From: Phycisphaerae bacterium
Lineage (GTDB): Bacteria > Planctomycetota > Phycisphaerae > Phycisphaerales > UBA1924
Length of the DNA: 54,170 nt
Reading direction: 5' to 3'
Assembly (NCBI GenBank): GCA_030426395.1
Contig: JAUHYE010000008.1
Location: 1-54,170 of the forward strand
Shown piece after piece: positions 37,400 to 44,499 of the stretch. A program made the position numbers and the translations under genes. How positions within the stretch are numbered: the first letter of the stretch is position 1; each line of letters begins with the position of its first letter. The notes beneath the pieces were generated by a model. That model did not search any database and was not told the DNA's origin. It was given only the letters and a program-made list of their open reading frames with translations.

Positions 37400-37427
37400 T
37401 TGACAGGCACTCAACCGCGGCTATCTT
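37400..37427 (+). promoter_or_regulatory. Promoter of the histidine operon (TTGACA-N16-TATCTT)
   Basis: A perfect -35 hexamer TTGACA (37400-37405) and TATCTT (37422-37427) are 16 bases apart. The expected transcription start, six to eight bases past the -10, falls at 37434-37436, at or just before the leader-peptide ATG, so the leader peptide would be translated from a leaderless or nearly leaderless RNA. Confidence 0.75.
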
Positions 37428-37435
37428 CCATTGAG

Positions 37436-37501
37436 ATGATCGCAGCTTCTCTCCATCACCACCATGCCCATCTGCCGCACCCGCGAGGGAGCCGGATGTA
37501 A
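37436..37501 (+). CDS. hisL: Histidine-rich leader peptide of the his operon attenuator
   Basis: A 21-residue ORF that starts MIAASLHHHHAH and continues LPHPRGSRM before TAA. Six of 21 codons are His (positions 7-10, 12 and 15), four of them consecutive. It lies directly behind the his promoter and ends 35 bases before the terminator hairpin at 37537, which fits the arrangement of enterobacterial hisL. Codons 18-20 form the 5' half of a competing antiterminator helix. No Shine-Dalgarno sequence precedes the ATG; initiation is presumably leaderless. Its only role would be to let ribosome stalling at His codons report charged tRNA-His. Confidence 0.85.
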   Translation: MIAASLHHHHAHLPHPRGSRM

Positions 37502-37548
37502 GCGTGGCCTGAGGGATCGTTGATCTGAAGGACGCAAACGCCGGCCCC
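37487..37548 (+). promoter_or_regulatory. Antiterminator helix of the his attenuator
   Basis: GGGAGCCGG (37487-37495, leader codons 18-20) can pair with CCGGCCCC (37541-37548) over eight base pairs with A37490 bulged. The second strand is the 5' arm and loop of the terminator, so the two structures exclude each other. A ribosome stalled at His codons 7-12 leaves 37487-37495 free and favours read-through; one that reaches the stop codon covers it and lets the terminator form. Confidence 0.7.
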
Positions 37549-37562
37549 GAGCCGGCGTTTTT
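37537..37562 (+). terminator. Attenuator terminator upstream of hisG
   Basis: AACGCCGGC (37537-37545) and GCCGGCGTT (37551-37559) pair perfectly around CCCGA and continue into a run of five T residues (37558-37562). It lies between the leader peptide and hisG, 61 bases before the hisG ATG. Confidence 0.9.
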
Positions 37563-37623
37563 CGTGCACGGGCGAAGGCCGCGTGCAAGGAGCGTCGGCC
37601 GGGGCCAAGCCTGGAGCCGACCG

Positions 37624-38511
37624 ATGACCGTCATGCAGGAAGCCGTCGCGACCGCGACGACGATCAAGTTCGCGATACCCAAGGGCCGGATGTTCGAGGG
37701 CGTGCGCCGGCTGCTGGCCGACGGCGGGCTGGACATCTCCGCCACCGAGCGCGGCTACCGCCCGTCGATCTCGTTGCCGGACTTCGGAGTGAAGCTCTTA
37801 AAGCCGCGCGCGATCGTGGAGATGCTGGCGGCGGGCAGCCGAGACGTTGGCTTCGCCGGCGCCGATTGGGTGCGTGAGACCGCCGCCGACGTGGTCGAGA
37901 TCGTCGACACGGGGCTCGATCGCGTCCGGCTCGTGGCCGCGGCACCCGCCGCGCTGCTCGAGGGCGGGCGGCTTCCCGACCGGCCGCTGGTCGTCGCGTC
38001 GGAGTACGAGCGGATCGCGCAGGCGTGGATCGAGCAGCGCGGGCTCGACGCGATACTGCTGCGGTCGTACGGCGCGACGGAGGTGCTGCCACCCGAGGAC
38101 GCCGACTGCATCATCGACAATACCGCAACGGGCGCGACGCTGGCCGCCAACGGGCTGGTGATCATCGACGAGCTCATGACCTCTTCGACGCGGTTCTACG
38201 CGTCTCGCTCGGCCATGAGCGACCCCGCGAAACGAGCACAGATCGAGCGTGTCGGCCTGATCGTGCGATCGGTGCTCGAAGCCAGGCAGCGGGTAATGAT
38301 CGAGATCAATGTGCCGGCCGATCGCCTTGATGCGGTCGTGGGCGTGTTGCCCTGCATGCGCGAGCCGACGGTTTCGGCTTTGCGGTCGCAGTCGGGGTTC
38401 GCGGTGAAGGCGGCGGTGCGACGCGAGGAGTTGGCCGAGGTCGTGCCGCTCGTCAAGCAACTGGGCGGCACCGACATCGTGGTGATCCGGCCGGAGCAGA
38501 TCGTGCCATGA
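37624..38511 (+). CDS. hisG: ATP phosphoribosyltransferase, long form
   Basis: Catalyses the first, committed step of histidine synthesis, condensing ATP with PRPP. The 295-residue length and the C-terminal domain after residue ~215 (VMIEINVPADRLDAVVGVLP) identify the long, hexameric form that carries its own histidine-binding regulatory domain and needs no HisZ. Core motifs include FAIPKGRMFEG, DVGFAGADWV and the PRPP-loop DNTATGATLAANGL. GGAG lies eight bases before the ATG. Enzyme feedback inhibition would therefore be added to transcription attenuation. The stop overlaps the hisC ATG. Confidence 0.96.
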   Translation: MTVMQEAVATATTIKFAIPKGRMFEGVRRLLADGGLDISATERGYRPSISLPDFGVKLLKPRAIVEMLAAGSRDVGFAGADWVRETAADVVEIVDTGLDRVRLVAAAPAALLEGGRLPDRPLVVASEYERIAQAWIEQRGLDAILLRSYGATEVLPPEDADCIIDNTATGATLAANGLVIIDELMTSSTRFYASRSAMSDPAKRAQIERVGLIVRSVLEARQRVMIEINVPADRLDAVVGVLPCMREPTVSALRSQSGFAVKAAVRREELAEVVPLVKQLGGTDIVVIRPEQIVP

Positions 38512-39560
38512 GTGCCGCGACGAAGGACATTGAGCTTCAACCGACTGCGCGGCTTGAGGGGCTTCGGCCGTATGGCACCGGGAGCGTTCGGGCCGGGGGA
38601 GCCTTGCTGCTGGACGCCAACGAGGGACCGGCGGCTCCGCGGGCGTGGTTGGAACGATTGCGTGCGGTCGATGGCGAGTCGCTGCGGCGGTATCCGAACG
38701 CCGGTTCGCTGGAGGCGGCGATCGCCGAGCGGTTTGGCGTGAACACGGCACGCGTGGTTGTGACGGCGGGCGGTGATGATGCGATCGATCGGGTGTGCCG
38801 TGTGTCGCTCGAGCCGGGCCGCTCGCTCGTCGTGCACATGCCGACGTTCGAGATGATCACGAGAGGGGCGCGGCTGGCGGGCGGCGACGTGCGGAGCGTG
38901 CCGTGGCTTGGTGGTCGCTTCCCGATCGACGACTTCGAAGCCGCGCTTTCACCCGACACGAGCCTGGTGGCGATCGTGTCACCGAATAACCCCACGGGTG
39001 GCGTCGTCGCGATCGAGGACATCGAGCGGGCGTGTCGTGCCGCGCGAGCGGTGGGGGCGCTGGTGCTGGTCGATCTGGCGTACATCGGGTTCGCGGATGA
39101 GGATCCGACGCAACGCTTGCTGGAGATCGACAACGCCGTGATAGTGCGCACGTTTTCCAAGGCGTTCGGTCTTGCGGGCTTACGCGCGGGCTACGCGATC
39201 GCGGGCGAGCGCGTGGCCGGGTGGTTGCGGACGGTGGGCGGGCCGTACCCGGTGTCGGCGCCCGGGCTCGCGATCGCGGGGATGGCTTGGGAAGCCGGGG
39301 TCGATGTTTCGTACCTGGATCGCGTTCGACGCGAGCGGCAGCGGCTCCAGTCGTGGCTGCGGGAGCACGGCGTCGAGGTGTGGGACTCCTGGGCGAACTT
39401 CGTGCTGGCGCGCGTCGATGCGTTCGCGCTCGCGGAGCGGGGCATCATCGTTCGGGCGTTCGGTGGTGAGATGGCCGGATGGTCTCGGATCACGCTGCCC
39501 GGCGAGGATGGATCGTTCGTGCGACTGATGGATGCGCTCGGAGAGGTGTGCGATGGGTGA
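38508..39560 (+). CDS. hisC: Histidinol-phosphate aminotransferase
   Basis: A class I/II PLP aminotransferase of 350 residues that makes histidinol phosphate from imidazole-acetol phosphate and glutamate. Visible motifs are LDANEGP near residue 36, the PNNPTGG loop, the Asp/Tyr pair in LVDLAYIGFADE and the PLP Lys in FSKAFGLAGLRAGYAI. It starts with ATGA overlapping hisG. At 350 residues it is normal for HisC. Position inside the his operon settles the substrate over other aminotransferases of the family. Confidence 0.94.
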   Translation: MSAATKDIELQPTARLEGLRPYGTGSVRAGGALLLDANEGPAAPRAWLERLRAVDGESLRRYPNAGSLEAAIAERFGVNTARVVVTAGGDDAIDRVCRVSLEPGRSLVVHMPTFEMITRGARLAGGDVRSVPWLGGRFPIDDFEAALSPDTSLVAIVSPNNPTGGVVAIEDIERACRAARAVGALVLVDLAYIGFADEDPTQRLLEIDNAVIVRTFSKAFGLAGLRAGYAIAGERVAGWLRTVGGPYPVSAPGLAIAGMAWEAGVDVSYLDRVRRERQRLQSWLREHGVEVWDSWANFVLARVDAFALAERGIIVRAFGGEMAGWSRITLPGEDGSFVRLMDALGEVCDG

Positions 39561-40143
39561 CCGAAGGGCGCGTCTCACGCGCGAGACTCGCGAGACCGGT
39601 ATCGAGGCGTCGATCGACCTGGATGGGACCGGCATTGCGAAGATCGAAACCGGGATCGGCTTCCTCGACCACATGCTCGGCGCGATCGCGCTGCACGGCC
39701 GGGTCGATCTCGAGCTTGCGTGCGAGGGCGATCTGGATGTCGATGATCACCACACGGTAGAAGATATTGCCCTGGTCGTCGGGCAGCTCGTCGACAGGGC
39801 CCTGGGCGATCGGGTGGACATCGTTCGCTTCGCGCACGCGTACGTGCCGCTCGACGAGGCGCTGGCCCGCGTCGATGTTGACTTCTCGGGGCGGCCATCG
39901 GCCGTGGTCGATCTTGGCCTGAAGCGCGAGATGCTCGGGGGCGTGGCGTGCGAGAATCTGACGCATTGGTTCGTCTCGTTCGCCGCGGCCGCACGGTGCG
40001 CTTTGCACGTCGATGTGCTCCGGGGTGAGAACGACCACCACCGGGCCGAGGCGGCGTTCAAGGCGTTCGCGCTCGCGCTGCGTTCGGCGGTCGCGATCGA
40101 TCCTCGACCGGCGGGTGTTCCGTCGACGAAGGGGGTGCTGTGA
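39553..40143 (+). CDS. hisB: Imidazoleglycerol-phosphate dehydratase
   Basis: The sixth-step dehydratase, 196 residues, monofunctional (no fused histidinol-phosphate phosphatase as in E. coli HisB). The manganese-binding repeats are present: GFLDHMLGAIALHG, DDHHTVEDIALVVGQ and GENDHHRAEAAFKAF. The start overlaps the end of hisC by eight bases, and its TGA overlaps the hisH ATG (TGATG). No separate hisN-type phosphatase gene is visible in the operon, so that activity must come from elsewhere. Confidence 0.96.
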   Translation: MGDRRARLTRETRETGIEASIDLDGTGIAKIETGIGFLDHMLGAIALHGRVDLELACEGDLDVDDHHTVEDIALVVGQLVDRALGDRVDIVRFAHAYVPLDEALARVDVDFSGRPSAVVDLGLKREMLGGVACENLTHWFVSFAAAARCALHVDVLRGENDHHRAEAAFKAFALALRSAVAIDPRPAGVPSTKGVL

Positions 40144-40742
40144 TGGTGTCGATCGTGCAAACCGGCGTGGCGAATAGGGCGTCGGTCATCGCGGCGTTCG
40201 AGCGGTGCGGCGTGGAGGCGACGCGAGCGGCAACGGCCGGGGACATCGAGGCCGCGCCGTTCCTCGTTCTACCGGGCGTGGGGTCGTTCGGCGCCGGCAT
40301 GGAGGCATTGCGCGCGGCGGGCCTGGTCGACGCTTTGCGAGTGCGAATCGAGGCGGGCGGGCCCACGCTGGCGATCTGCCTGGGCATGCAACTGCTGTGC
40401 GCCTCGTCCGAGGAATCGCCGGGCGTCGAGGGGCTGGGCGTGATCGATGCCATGGTCGAGGCCTTATCGCAGCCGGCTAGGCCGCGGTTCGGGTGGAACC
40501 GCGTCGTGCCAGAGTTCGGGTGCGAGGTAATCACGGAGGGCTTTGCGTACTACGCGAACTCCTTCGGCGTGTGCGAGCGGCCGGCGGGCTGGGCGTGCGC
40601 GATGTCGGCGCTCGAGGCTCCCTTCGTGGGCGCGATGCGTCGTGGCGCCGTCGTGGCGTGCCAGTTCCACCCAGAACTGTCGGGCCCGTGGGGCTTAAAG
40701 CTGCTCCAGCGATGGATGGCGATGGGGGTGGCGGCATGCTGA
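40143..40742 (+). CDS. hisH: Imidazole glycerol phosphate synthase glutaminase subunit
   Basis: The class I glutamine amidotransferase half of IGP synthase, 199 residues; it supplies ammonia to HisF. The oxyanion and nucleophile region reads LAICLGMQLLC (Cys near residue 81), the catalytic His/Glu region CQFHPELSG, and the N-terminal LVLPGVGSFGAGM is typical. Its 3' end overlaps the hisF ATG by seven bases, keeping the two subunits coupled for stoichiometric assembly. Confidence 0.95.
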   Translation: MVSIVQTGVANRASVIAAFERCGVEATRAATAGDIEAAPFLVLPGVGSFGAGMEALRAAGLVDALRVRIEAGGPTLAICLGMQLLCASSEESPGVEGLGVIDAMVEALSQPARPRFGWNRVVPEFGCEVITEGFAYYANSFGVCERPAGWACAMSALEAPFVGAMRRGAVVACQFHPELSGPWGLKLLQRWMAMGVAAC

Positions 40743-41503
40743 CCAAGCGAGTGATCCCGTGCCTGGACATCCGCGATGGCCGAATCGTCAAGGGCACGAG
40801 CTTCGCCAATCTGCGCGACGCGGGCGACCCTGTGGAGCGTGCGGCGGCGTACGAGGCGCAGGGTGCTGACGAACTCGTCGTGCTTGACGTCTCGGCGACG
40901 CCCGACGGGCGCGAGGCGGCGCTGCACACGGTCGAGGCGATCCGTCGGGCCATCTCGATCCCGCTGACCGTCGGCGGCGGCGTTCGCACGATCGCGCACG
41001 CGCGTGCCTTGCTCGAAGCAGGAGCCGACAAGGTGGGCGTCAACTCGGCGGCCGTGGAGCGGCCGGAATTGATCACCGAGATCGCCCAGCGAATGGGCGC
41101 GCAGTGCGTCGTGCTGGCGATCGATGCGGCCCGCAGCGCAAGCTCGTGGGAGGTCGTGACGCGGTCGGGCACGAACCGGACGGGCATCGACGCCTTGGAG
41201 TGGGCGTGCACCGGCGTGGCGGCCGGGGCGGGCGAGATCCTGCTGACCAGCTTTGACGAGGACGGGCGCGGCAACGGGTACGACCTGCAACTGATCCGTG
41301 CGATCTCGGGCGTCGTCAACGTCTCGATCATCGCTTCGGGCGGCGCGTCGACGGCGACCCACATGGTCGATGGGTTCGAGGCCGGGGCCGACGCGGTGCT
41401 GGCGGCGTCGATCTTCCACGACGGCGTGACCAGCGTGGGCGAACTCAAGGAGCAACTGAGGGCCGCGGGCGTGCCCGTGCGGATGATGGAGGTAGAGCCA
41501 TGA
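40736..41503 (+). CDS. hisF: Imidazole glycerol phosphate synthase cyclase subunit
   Basis: A 255-residue (beta/alpha)8 barrel that cyclises PRFAR with ammonia from HisH to IGP and AICAR. Catalytic Asp11 lies in VIPCLDIRDGRIVKG and the second Asp in VVLAIDAARS; the phosphate-binding motifs VGGGVRTI and IASGGAS are intact. The stretch LLTSFDEDGRGNGYDL matches the family's LLTSMDRDG loop with small changes. It overlaps the start of the hisA fusion gene by four bases (ATGA). Confidence 0.96.
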   Translation: MLTKRVIPCLDIRDGRIVKGTSFANLRDAGDPVERAAAYEAQGADELVVLDVSATPDGREAALHTVEAIRRAISIPLTVGGGVRTIAHARALLEAGADKVGVNSAAVERPELITEIAQRMGAQCVVLAIDAARSASSWEVVTRSGTNRTGIDALEWACTGVAAGAGEILLTSFDEDGRGNGYDLQLIRAISGVVNVSIIASGGASTATHMVDGFEAGADAVLAASIFHDGVTSVGELKEQLRAAGVPVRMMEVEP

Positions 41504-42783
41504 TGGTTCCGTCCGTGGATCTTTGCGGCGGCAACGCCGTGCAGCTCGTGGGTGGCAAGGAGCTGGCGGTCGATGCCGGCGATCCGGTGCCGATCGCCGA
41601 GCGGTTCGGCCTGGTCGGCGAGGTCGCGGTGATCGATCTTGACGCCGCGATGGGCACCGGATCGAATCGCGAGGTCGTGCTCGATCTGGTGCGGCGCGTG
41701 CCGTGCCGGGTTGGCGGCGGCATCCGCGATGCAAAGACGGCGATCGAGTTGCTCGATGCCGGAGCGCGCCGGGTCATCCTGGGAACGGCGGCAACGCCCG
41801 ACGTGCTGCAAGAGCTGCCCCTCGAACGCGTGATCGCCGCGCTCGATGCGCGCGACGGCGAGGTTGTCGACAAGGGGTGGACTCGGGCGACCGGCCGACG
41901 CGTCGAGGATCGGATCGCGGAGCTGCGCGAGCACGTCGGCGGGTTCCTGGTGACCTTTGTCGAGCAGGAGGGTGGGCTCGGCGGGTGGAGCGAGGCGCAG
42001 CTCGAGCGGATCGCGCAGCTCGTCGAGCTGGCGGGGCCAACGCGGCTGACCGTCGCGGGTGGCGTGAAGACGCCGACCGACGTCGCGGCGGTCGACCGCC
42101 TCGGGGCCGACGCGCAGGTCGGCATGGCGCTCTACACCGATGCTTTCGACCTGGCCGAGGGCTTCTGCGCACCGCTCACGAGCGATCGAACCGACGGGCT
42201 CTGGCCCACCATCGTCACCGATCCCGGCGGCCGGGCGCTCGGGCTGGTGTATTCCGATCTCGAATCGGTGCGGGCGTCCATCGAGCGGCGACGCGGCGTG
42301 TACTTCTCGCGCTCGCGCGGCGGGCTGTGGGCCAAGGGCGAGACGTCGGGCAACGTGCAGGAGTTGCTGGGCATCTCGGTCGACTGCGACCGCGACGCGC
42401 TGCGGTTCACCGTGCGGCAGCGCGGGGCGTTCTGTCACACGGGGACGGCGACGTGCTTTGGCGAGTCGCGGGGGCTCGCGAGCCTGGACGCGACGCTGGC
42501 CGAGCGCGTCCAATCGCCTCCAGCGGGTTCGTATACGGCCCGGCTGCTCGACGATCCCTCGTTGCTTCGGGCCAAGCTGCTGGAAGAGGCGGGCGAGCTG
42601 ATCGACGCCGACAGCGCGGAAGACGCGGCCCACGAGGCGGCGGACGTCGCGTACTTCGCGCTCGTTGCCGCCCGAGCCCGTGGTGCGACGCTCGAGAGTC
42701 TCGAGCGAGAGCTGGACTGCCGGAGCCTTCGCGTGACGCGACGGCCGGGGAACGCCAAGGTGAACATCGGGAGCGACGCGTGA
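41500..42783 (+). CDS. hisAIE: Trifunctional HisA-HisI-HisE fusion
   Basis: A 427-residue protein joining three steps. Residues ~1-222 are the HisA isomerase barrel (SVDLCGGNAVQL with Asp7-type base, RVGGGIRDAKT, and ALDARDGEVVDKGW with the acid Asp near 116). Residues ~230-322 are PRA-cyclohydrolase (HisI), with its metal set DCDRD (295-299), Cys312 and Cys319 and the SRSRGGLWAKGETSGN signature. Residues ~325-405 are PRA-ATP pyrophosphohydrolase (HisE), with LLRAKLLEEAGELIDA and AADVAYFALVA. HisI-HisE fusions are common; adding HisA in front is unusual. GGAGGT lies before the ATG at 41500. Confidence 0.92.
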   Translation: MMVPSVDLCGGNAVQLVGGKELAVDAGDPVPIAERFGLVGEVAVIDLDAAMGTGSNREVVLDLVRRVPCRVGGGIRDAKTAIELLDAGARRVILGTAATPDVLQELPLERVIAALDARDGEVVDKGWTRATGRRVEDRIAELREHVGGFLVTFVEQEGGLGGWSEAQLERIAQLVELAGPTRLTVAGGVKTPTDVAAVDRLGADAQVGMALYTDAFDLAEGFCAPLTSDRTDGLWPTIVTDPGGRALGLVYSDLESVRASIERRRGVYFSRSRGGLWAKGETSGNVQELLGISVDCDRDALRFTVRQRGAFCHTGTATCFGESRGLASLDATLAERVQSPPAGSYTARLLDDPSLLRAKLLEEAGELIDADSAEDAAHEAADVAYFALVAARARGATLESLERELDCRSLRVTRRPGNAKVNIGSDA

Positions 42784-44048
42784 TGCTGCGACGAATCAGC
42801 CAAGATGAGGCGATGGGGCGTGGCCGCCGGGGTGCCATCGATGCCGATGCCGTTGCCGATGCGGCCAGGATCGTTGCGGACGTGCGTGAGCGCGGCGGGG
42901 CGGCGGTGCGCGAGCAGGCCGAGCGGTTTGGCGAGCGTGCCGAGGGAGCGCCGCTGGTGCTCGATCGTGCCGCGATGGAGGCGGCGCTGCTGTCGCTCGA
43001 CGCCGAGACGCGCGGCGTGCTCGAGCGCACCGCGGGCAGGATCGAGGCGTTCGCCCGGGCGCAGCGAGGCTCGATTACGGACCTGGACGTCGCGATCGAG
43101 GGCGGACGGGCCGGCCACACGCTCGTGCCCATCCAGGCCGCGGGCTGCTACGCGCCGGCCGGGCTGCACCCGCTGCCGTCCTCGGCGCTCATGGGCGCGA
43201 TCCCCGCGCGCGTGGCAGGCTGCGAGCGCGTCGTGGTGGCCTCGCCCGGCGCGTCGCCTGTCATGCTCGCCGCGGCGGCGCTCGCGGGCGCCGAAGAGTT
43301 CCTCGCGGTCGGCGGGGCGCACGCGATCGCGTCGCTGGCGTACGGCTTCGATCGCTTCGAGCCCGTCGACGTCATCGTCGGCCCGGGCAACGCCTGGGTG
43401 ACGGCGGCCAAGCACCTCGTGTCGATGGACGTGGGGCTCGATATGCTGGCCGGCCCGAGCGAACTGCTCGTCATCGCCGACGACTCCGCCGATCCGGCGA
43501 TCGTCGCGGCGGACCTGCTGGCCCAGGCCGAGCACGATCCGAGGGCCGCGGCGATGCTCGTCACCACGAGCACATCGGTGGCCGACGCGGTCGACGCCGA
43601 ACTTGCAGAGCAACTACCCGAACTGGCGACCCGTGACGTCGCTGCACGCGGCATCGCCAACGGCTTCGCGTGCGTGGTCAGCTCGATCGACGCGGCCCTG
43701 CGGGTGGCCGACGCCATCGCCGCCGAGCACGTCGAGGTGCTGACGCGCGACGCCGAGTCCGATGCATCGCGCTTGAAGCACGGCGGCGGCGTCTTCATCG
43801 GCCCGCAGAGCGCCGAGGTCTTCGGCGACTACGGCGCGGGCCCCAACCACACGCTGCCCACCGGCGGCGGGGCCCGCTGGACGGCGGGGCTGAGCGTGCT
43901 GGACTTCCTCCGCGCCCGCACGTGGCTGCGGATGGACGCGAGCGAGTCGGCCGAGCGCGTGCGCGCCGACGCGGCGGCGCTGGCGAGGATCGAGGGGCTC
44001 GACGGCCATCGGCGCGCGGCGGAGCGGCGCCAGCCGGTGCGGGTATGA
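42783..44048 (+). CDS. hisD: Histidinol dehydrogenase
   Basis: The last step: two NAD-linked oxidations of histidinol to histidine. The 421-residue zinc enzyme shows PIQAAGCYAPAGLHPLPSSA, GPGNAWVTAAKHLVS, MLAGPSELLVIADD, QAEHDPRAAAMLV, AEHVEVLTRD and the C-terminal GPNHTLPTGGGARW. The start overlaps the stop of the HisA fusion (TGATG). It closes the operon; no strong terminator follows. Confidence 0.96.
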   Translation: MLRRISQDEAMGRGRRGAIDADAVADAARIVADVRERGGAAVREQAERFGERAEGAPLVLDRAAMEAALLSLDAETRGVLERTAGRIEAFARAQRGSITDLDVAIEGGRAGHTLVPIQAAGCYAPAGLHPLPSSALMGAIPARVAGCERVVVASPGASPVMLAAAALAGAEEFLAVGGAHAIASLAYGFDRFEPVDVIVGPGNAWVTAAKHLVSMDVGLDMLAGPSELLVIADDSADPAIVAADLLAQAEHDPRAAAMLVTTSTSVADAVDAELAEQLPELATRDVAARGIANGFACVVSSIDAALRVADAIAAEHVEVLTRDAESDASRLKHGGGVFIGPQSAEVFGDYGAGPNHTLPTGGGARWTAGLSVLDFLRARTWLRMDASESAERVRADAAALARIEGLDGHRRAAERRQPVRV

Positions 44049-44499
44049 CGATGCCGACGCGAGCATGTGGGTACATGGCCAATGGAGCGTTCGTCCCAGC
44101 CAGTACTCCTCAGTGTCGGTTTCGGTGTGCGGGTGCCGCCGATGCCGTGGGCGACCATCGGTGATCGGGAACTGTAAAATTCCCGAAGACAAGATCAGCC
44201 TGCGTACTTTGGGACATTTGATACACATTTCCCAGCGCGGCCTCATGGCGACTCTCCGGTTCGGCCGACGCTAGAACCGGACGACGCGCCACACCTCCTC
44301 TGGCGCACGAATCTGGAGATAGAGAGGGCCGGGCCGATCAGGCCTGGCCATCCCGATGGGCCCCTTCTCCTAGGGCCGTCCGAAGCCGAGACCATCCGTG
44401 TTTCAGACCCGTCCCGGCTTTCGGACAGGGTTGTGTGTCAAACTGGGGATAGTGGGTGAGGTCGCGAGTTTCGCCATTCTCGATGCGTTCGAAGTGCTG
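44049..44499. other. Intergenic region after hisD with no convincing gene
   Basis: About 450 bases between hisD and the convergent acyltransferase gene. I see a 7-bp inverted repeat, TCGGGAA (44165-44171) with TTCCCGA (44180-44186), around an AT-rich 8-base loop, without a T-run. Short open frames here have no ribosome binding site or family resemblance. The stretch is less GC-rich around 44170-44240 than its surroundings. Nothing else can be supported. Confidence 0.5.

Noticed and set aside
37436-37562. T-box or metabolite riboswitch before hisG
   Set aside because: No specifier loop or T-box sequence is present. The His-codon ORF with competing helices explains the region better.
40531-42633. 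A 700-codon open frame opposite the his operon, and a 704-codon frame opposite glgB/malQ (27998-30112)
   Set aside because: Both lie antisense to unmistakable enzymes and show no domain or start signal; typical of GC-rich coding DNA.
44165-44186. Terminator after hisD
   Set aside because: The 7-bp inverted repeat has no T-run on either strand and lies 115 bases past the stop codon; too weak to call.
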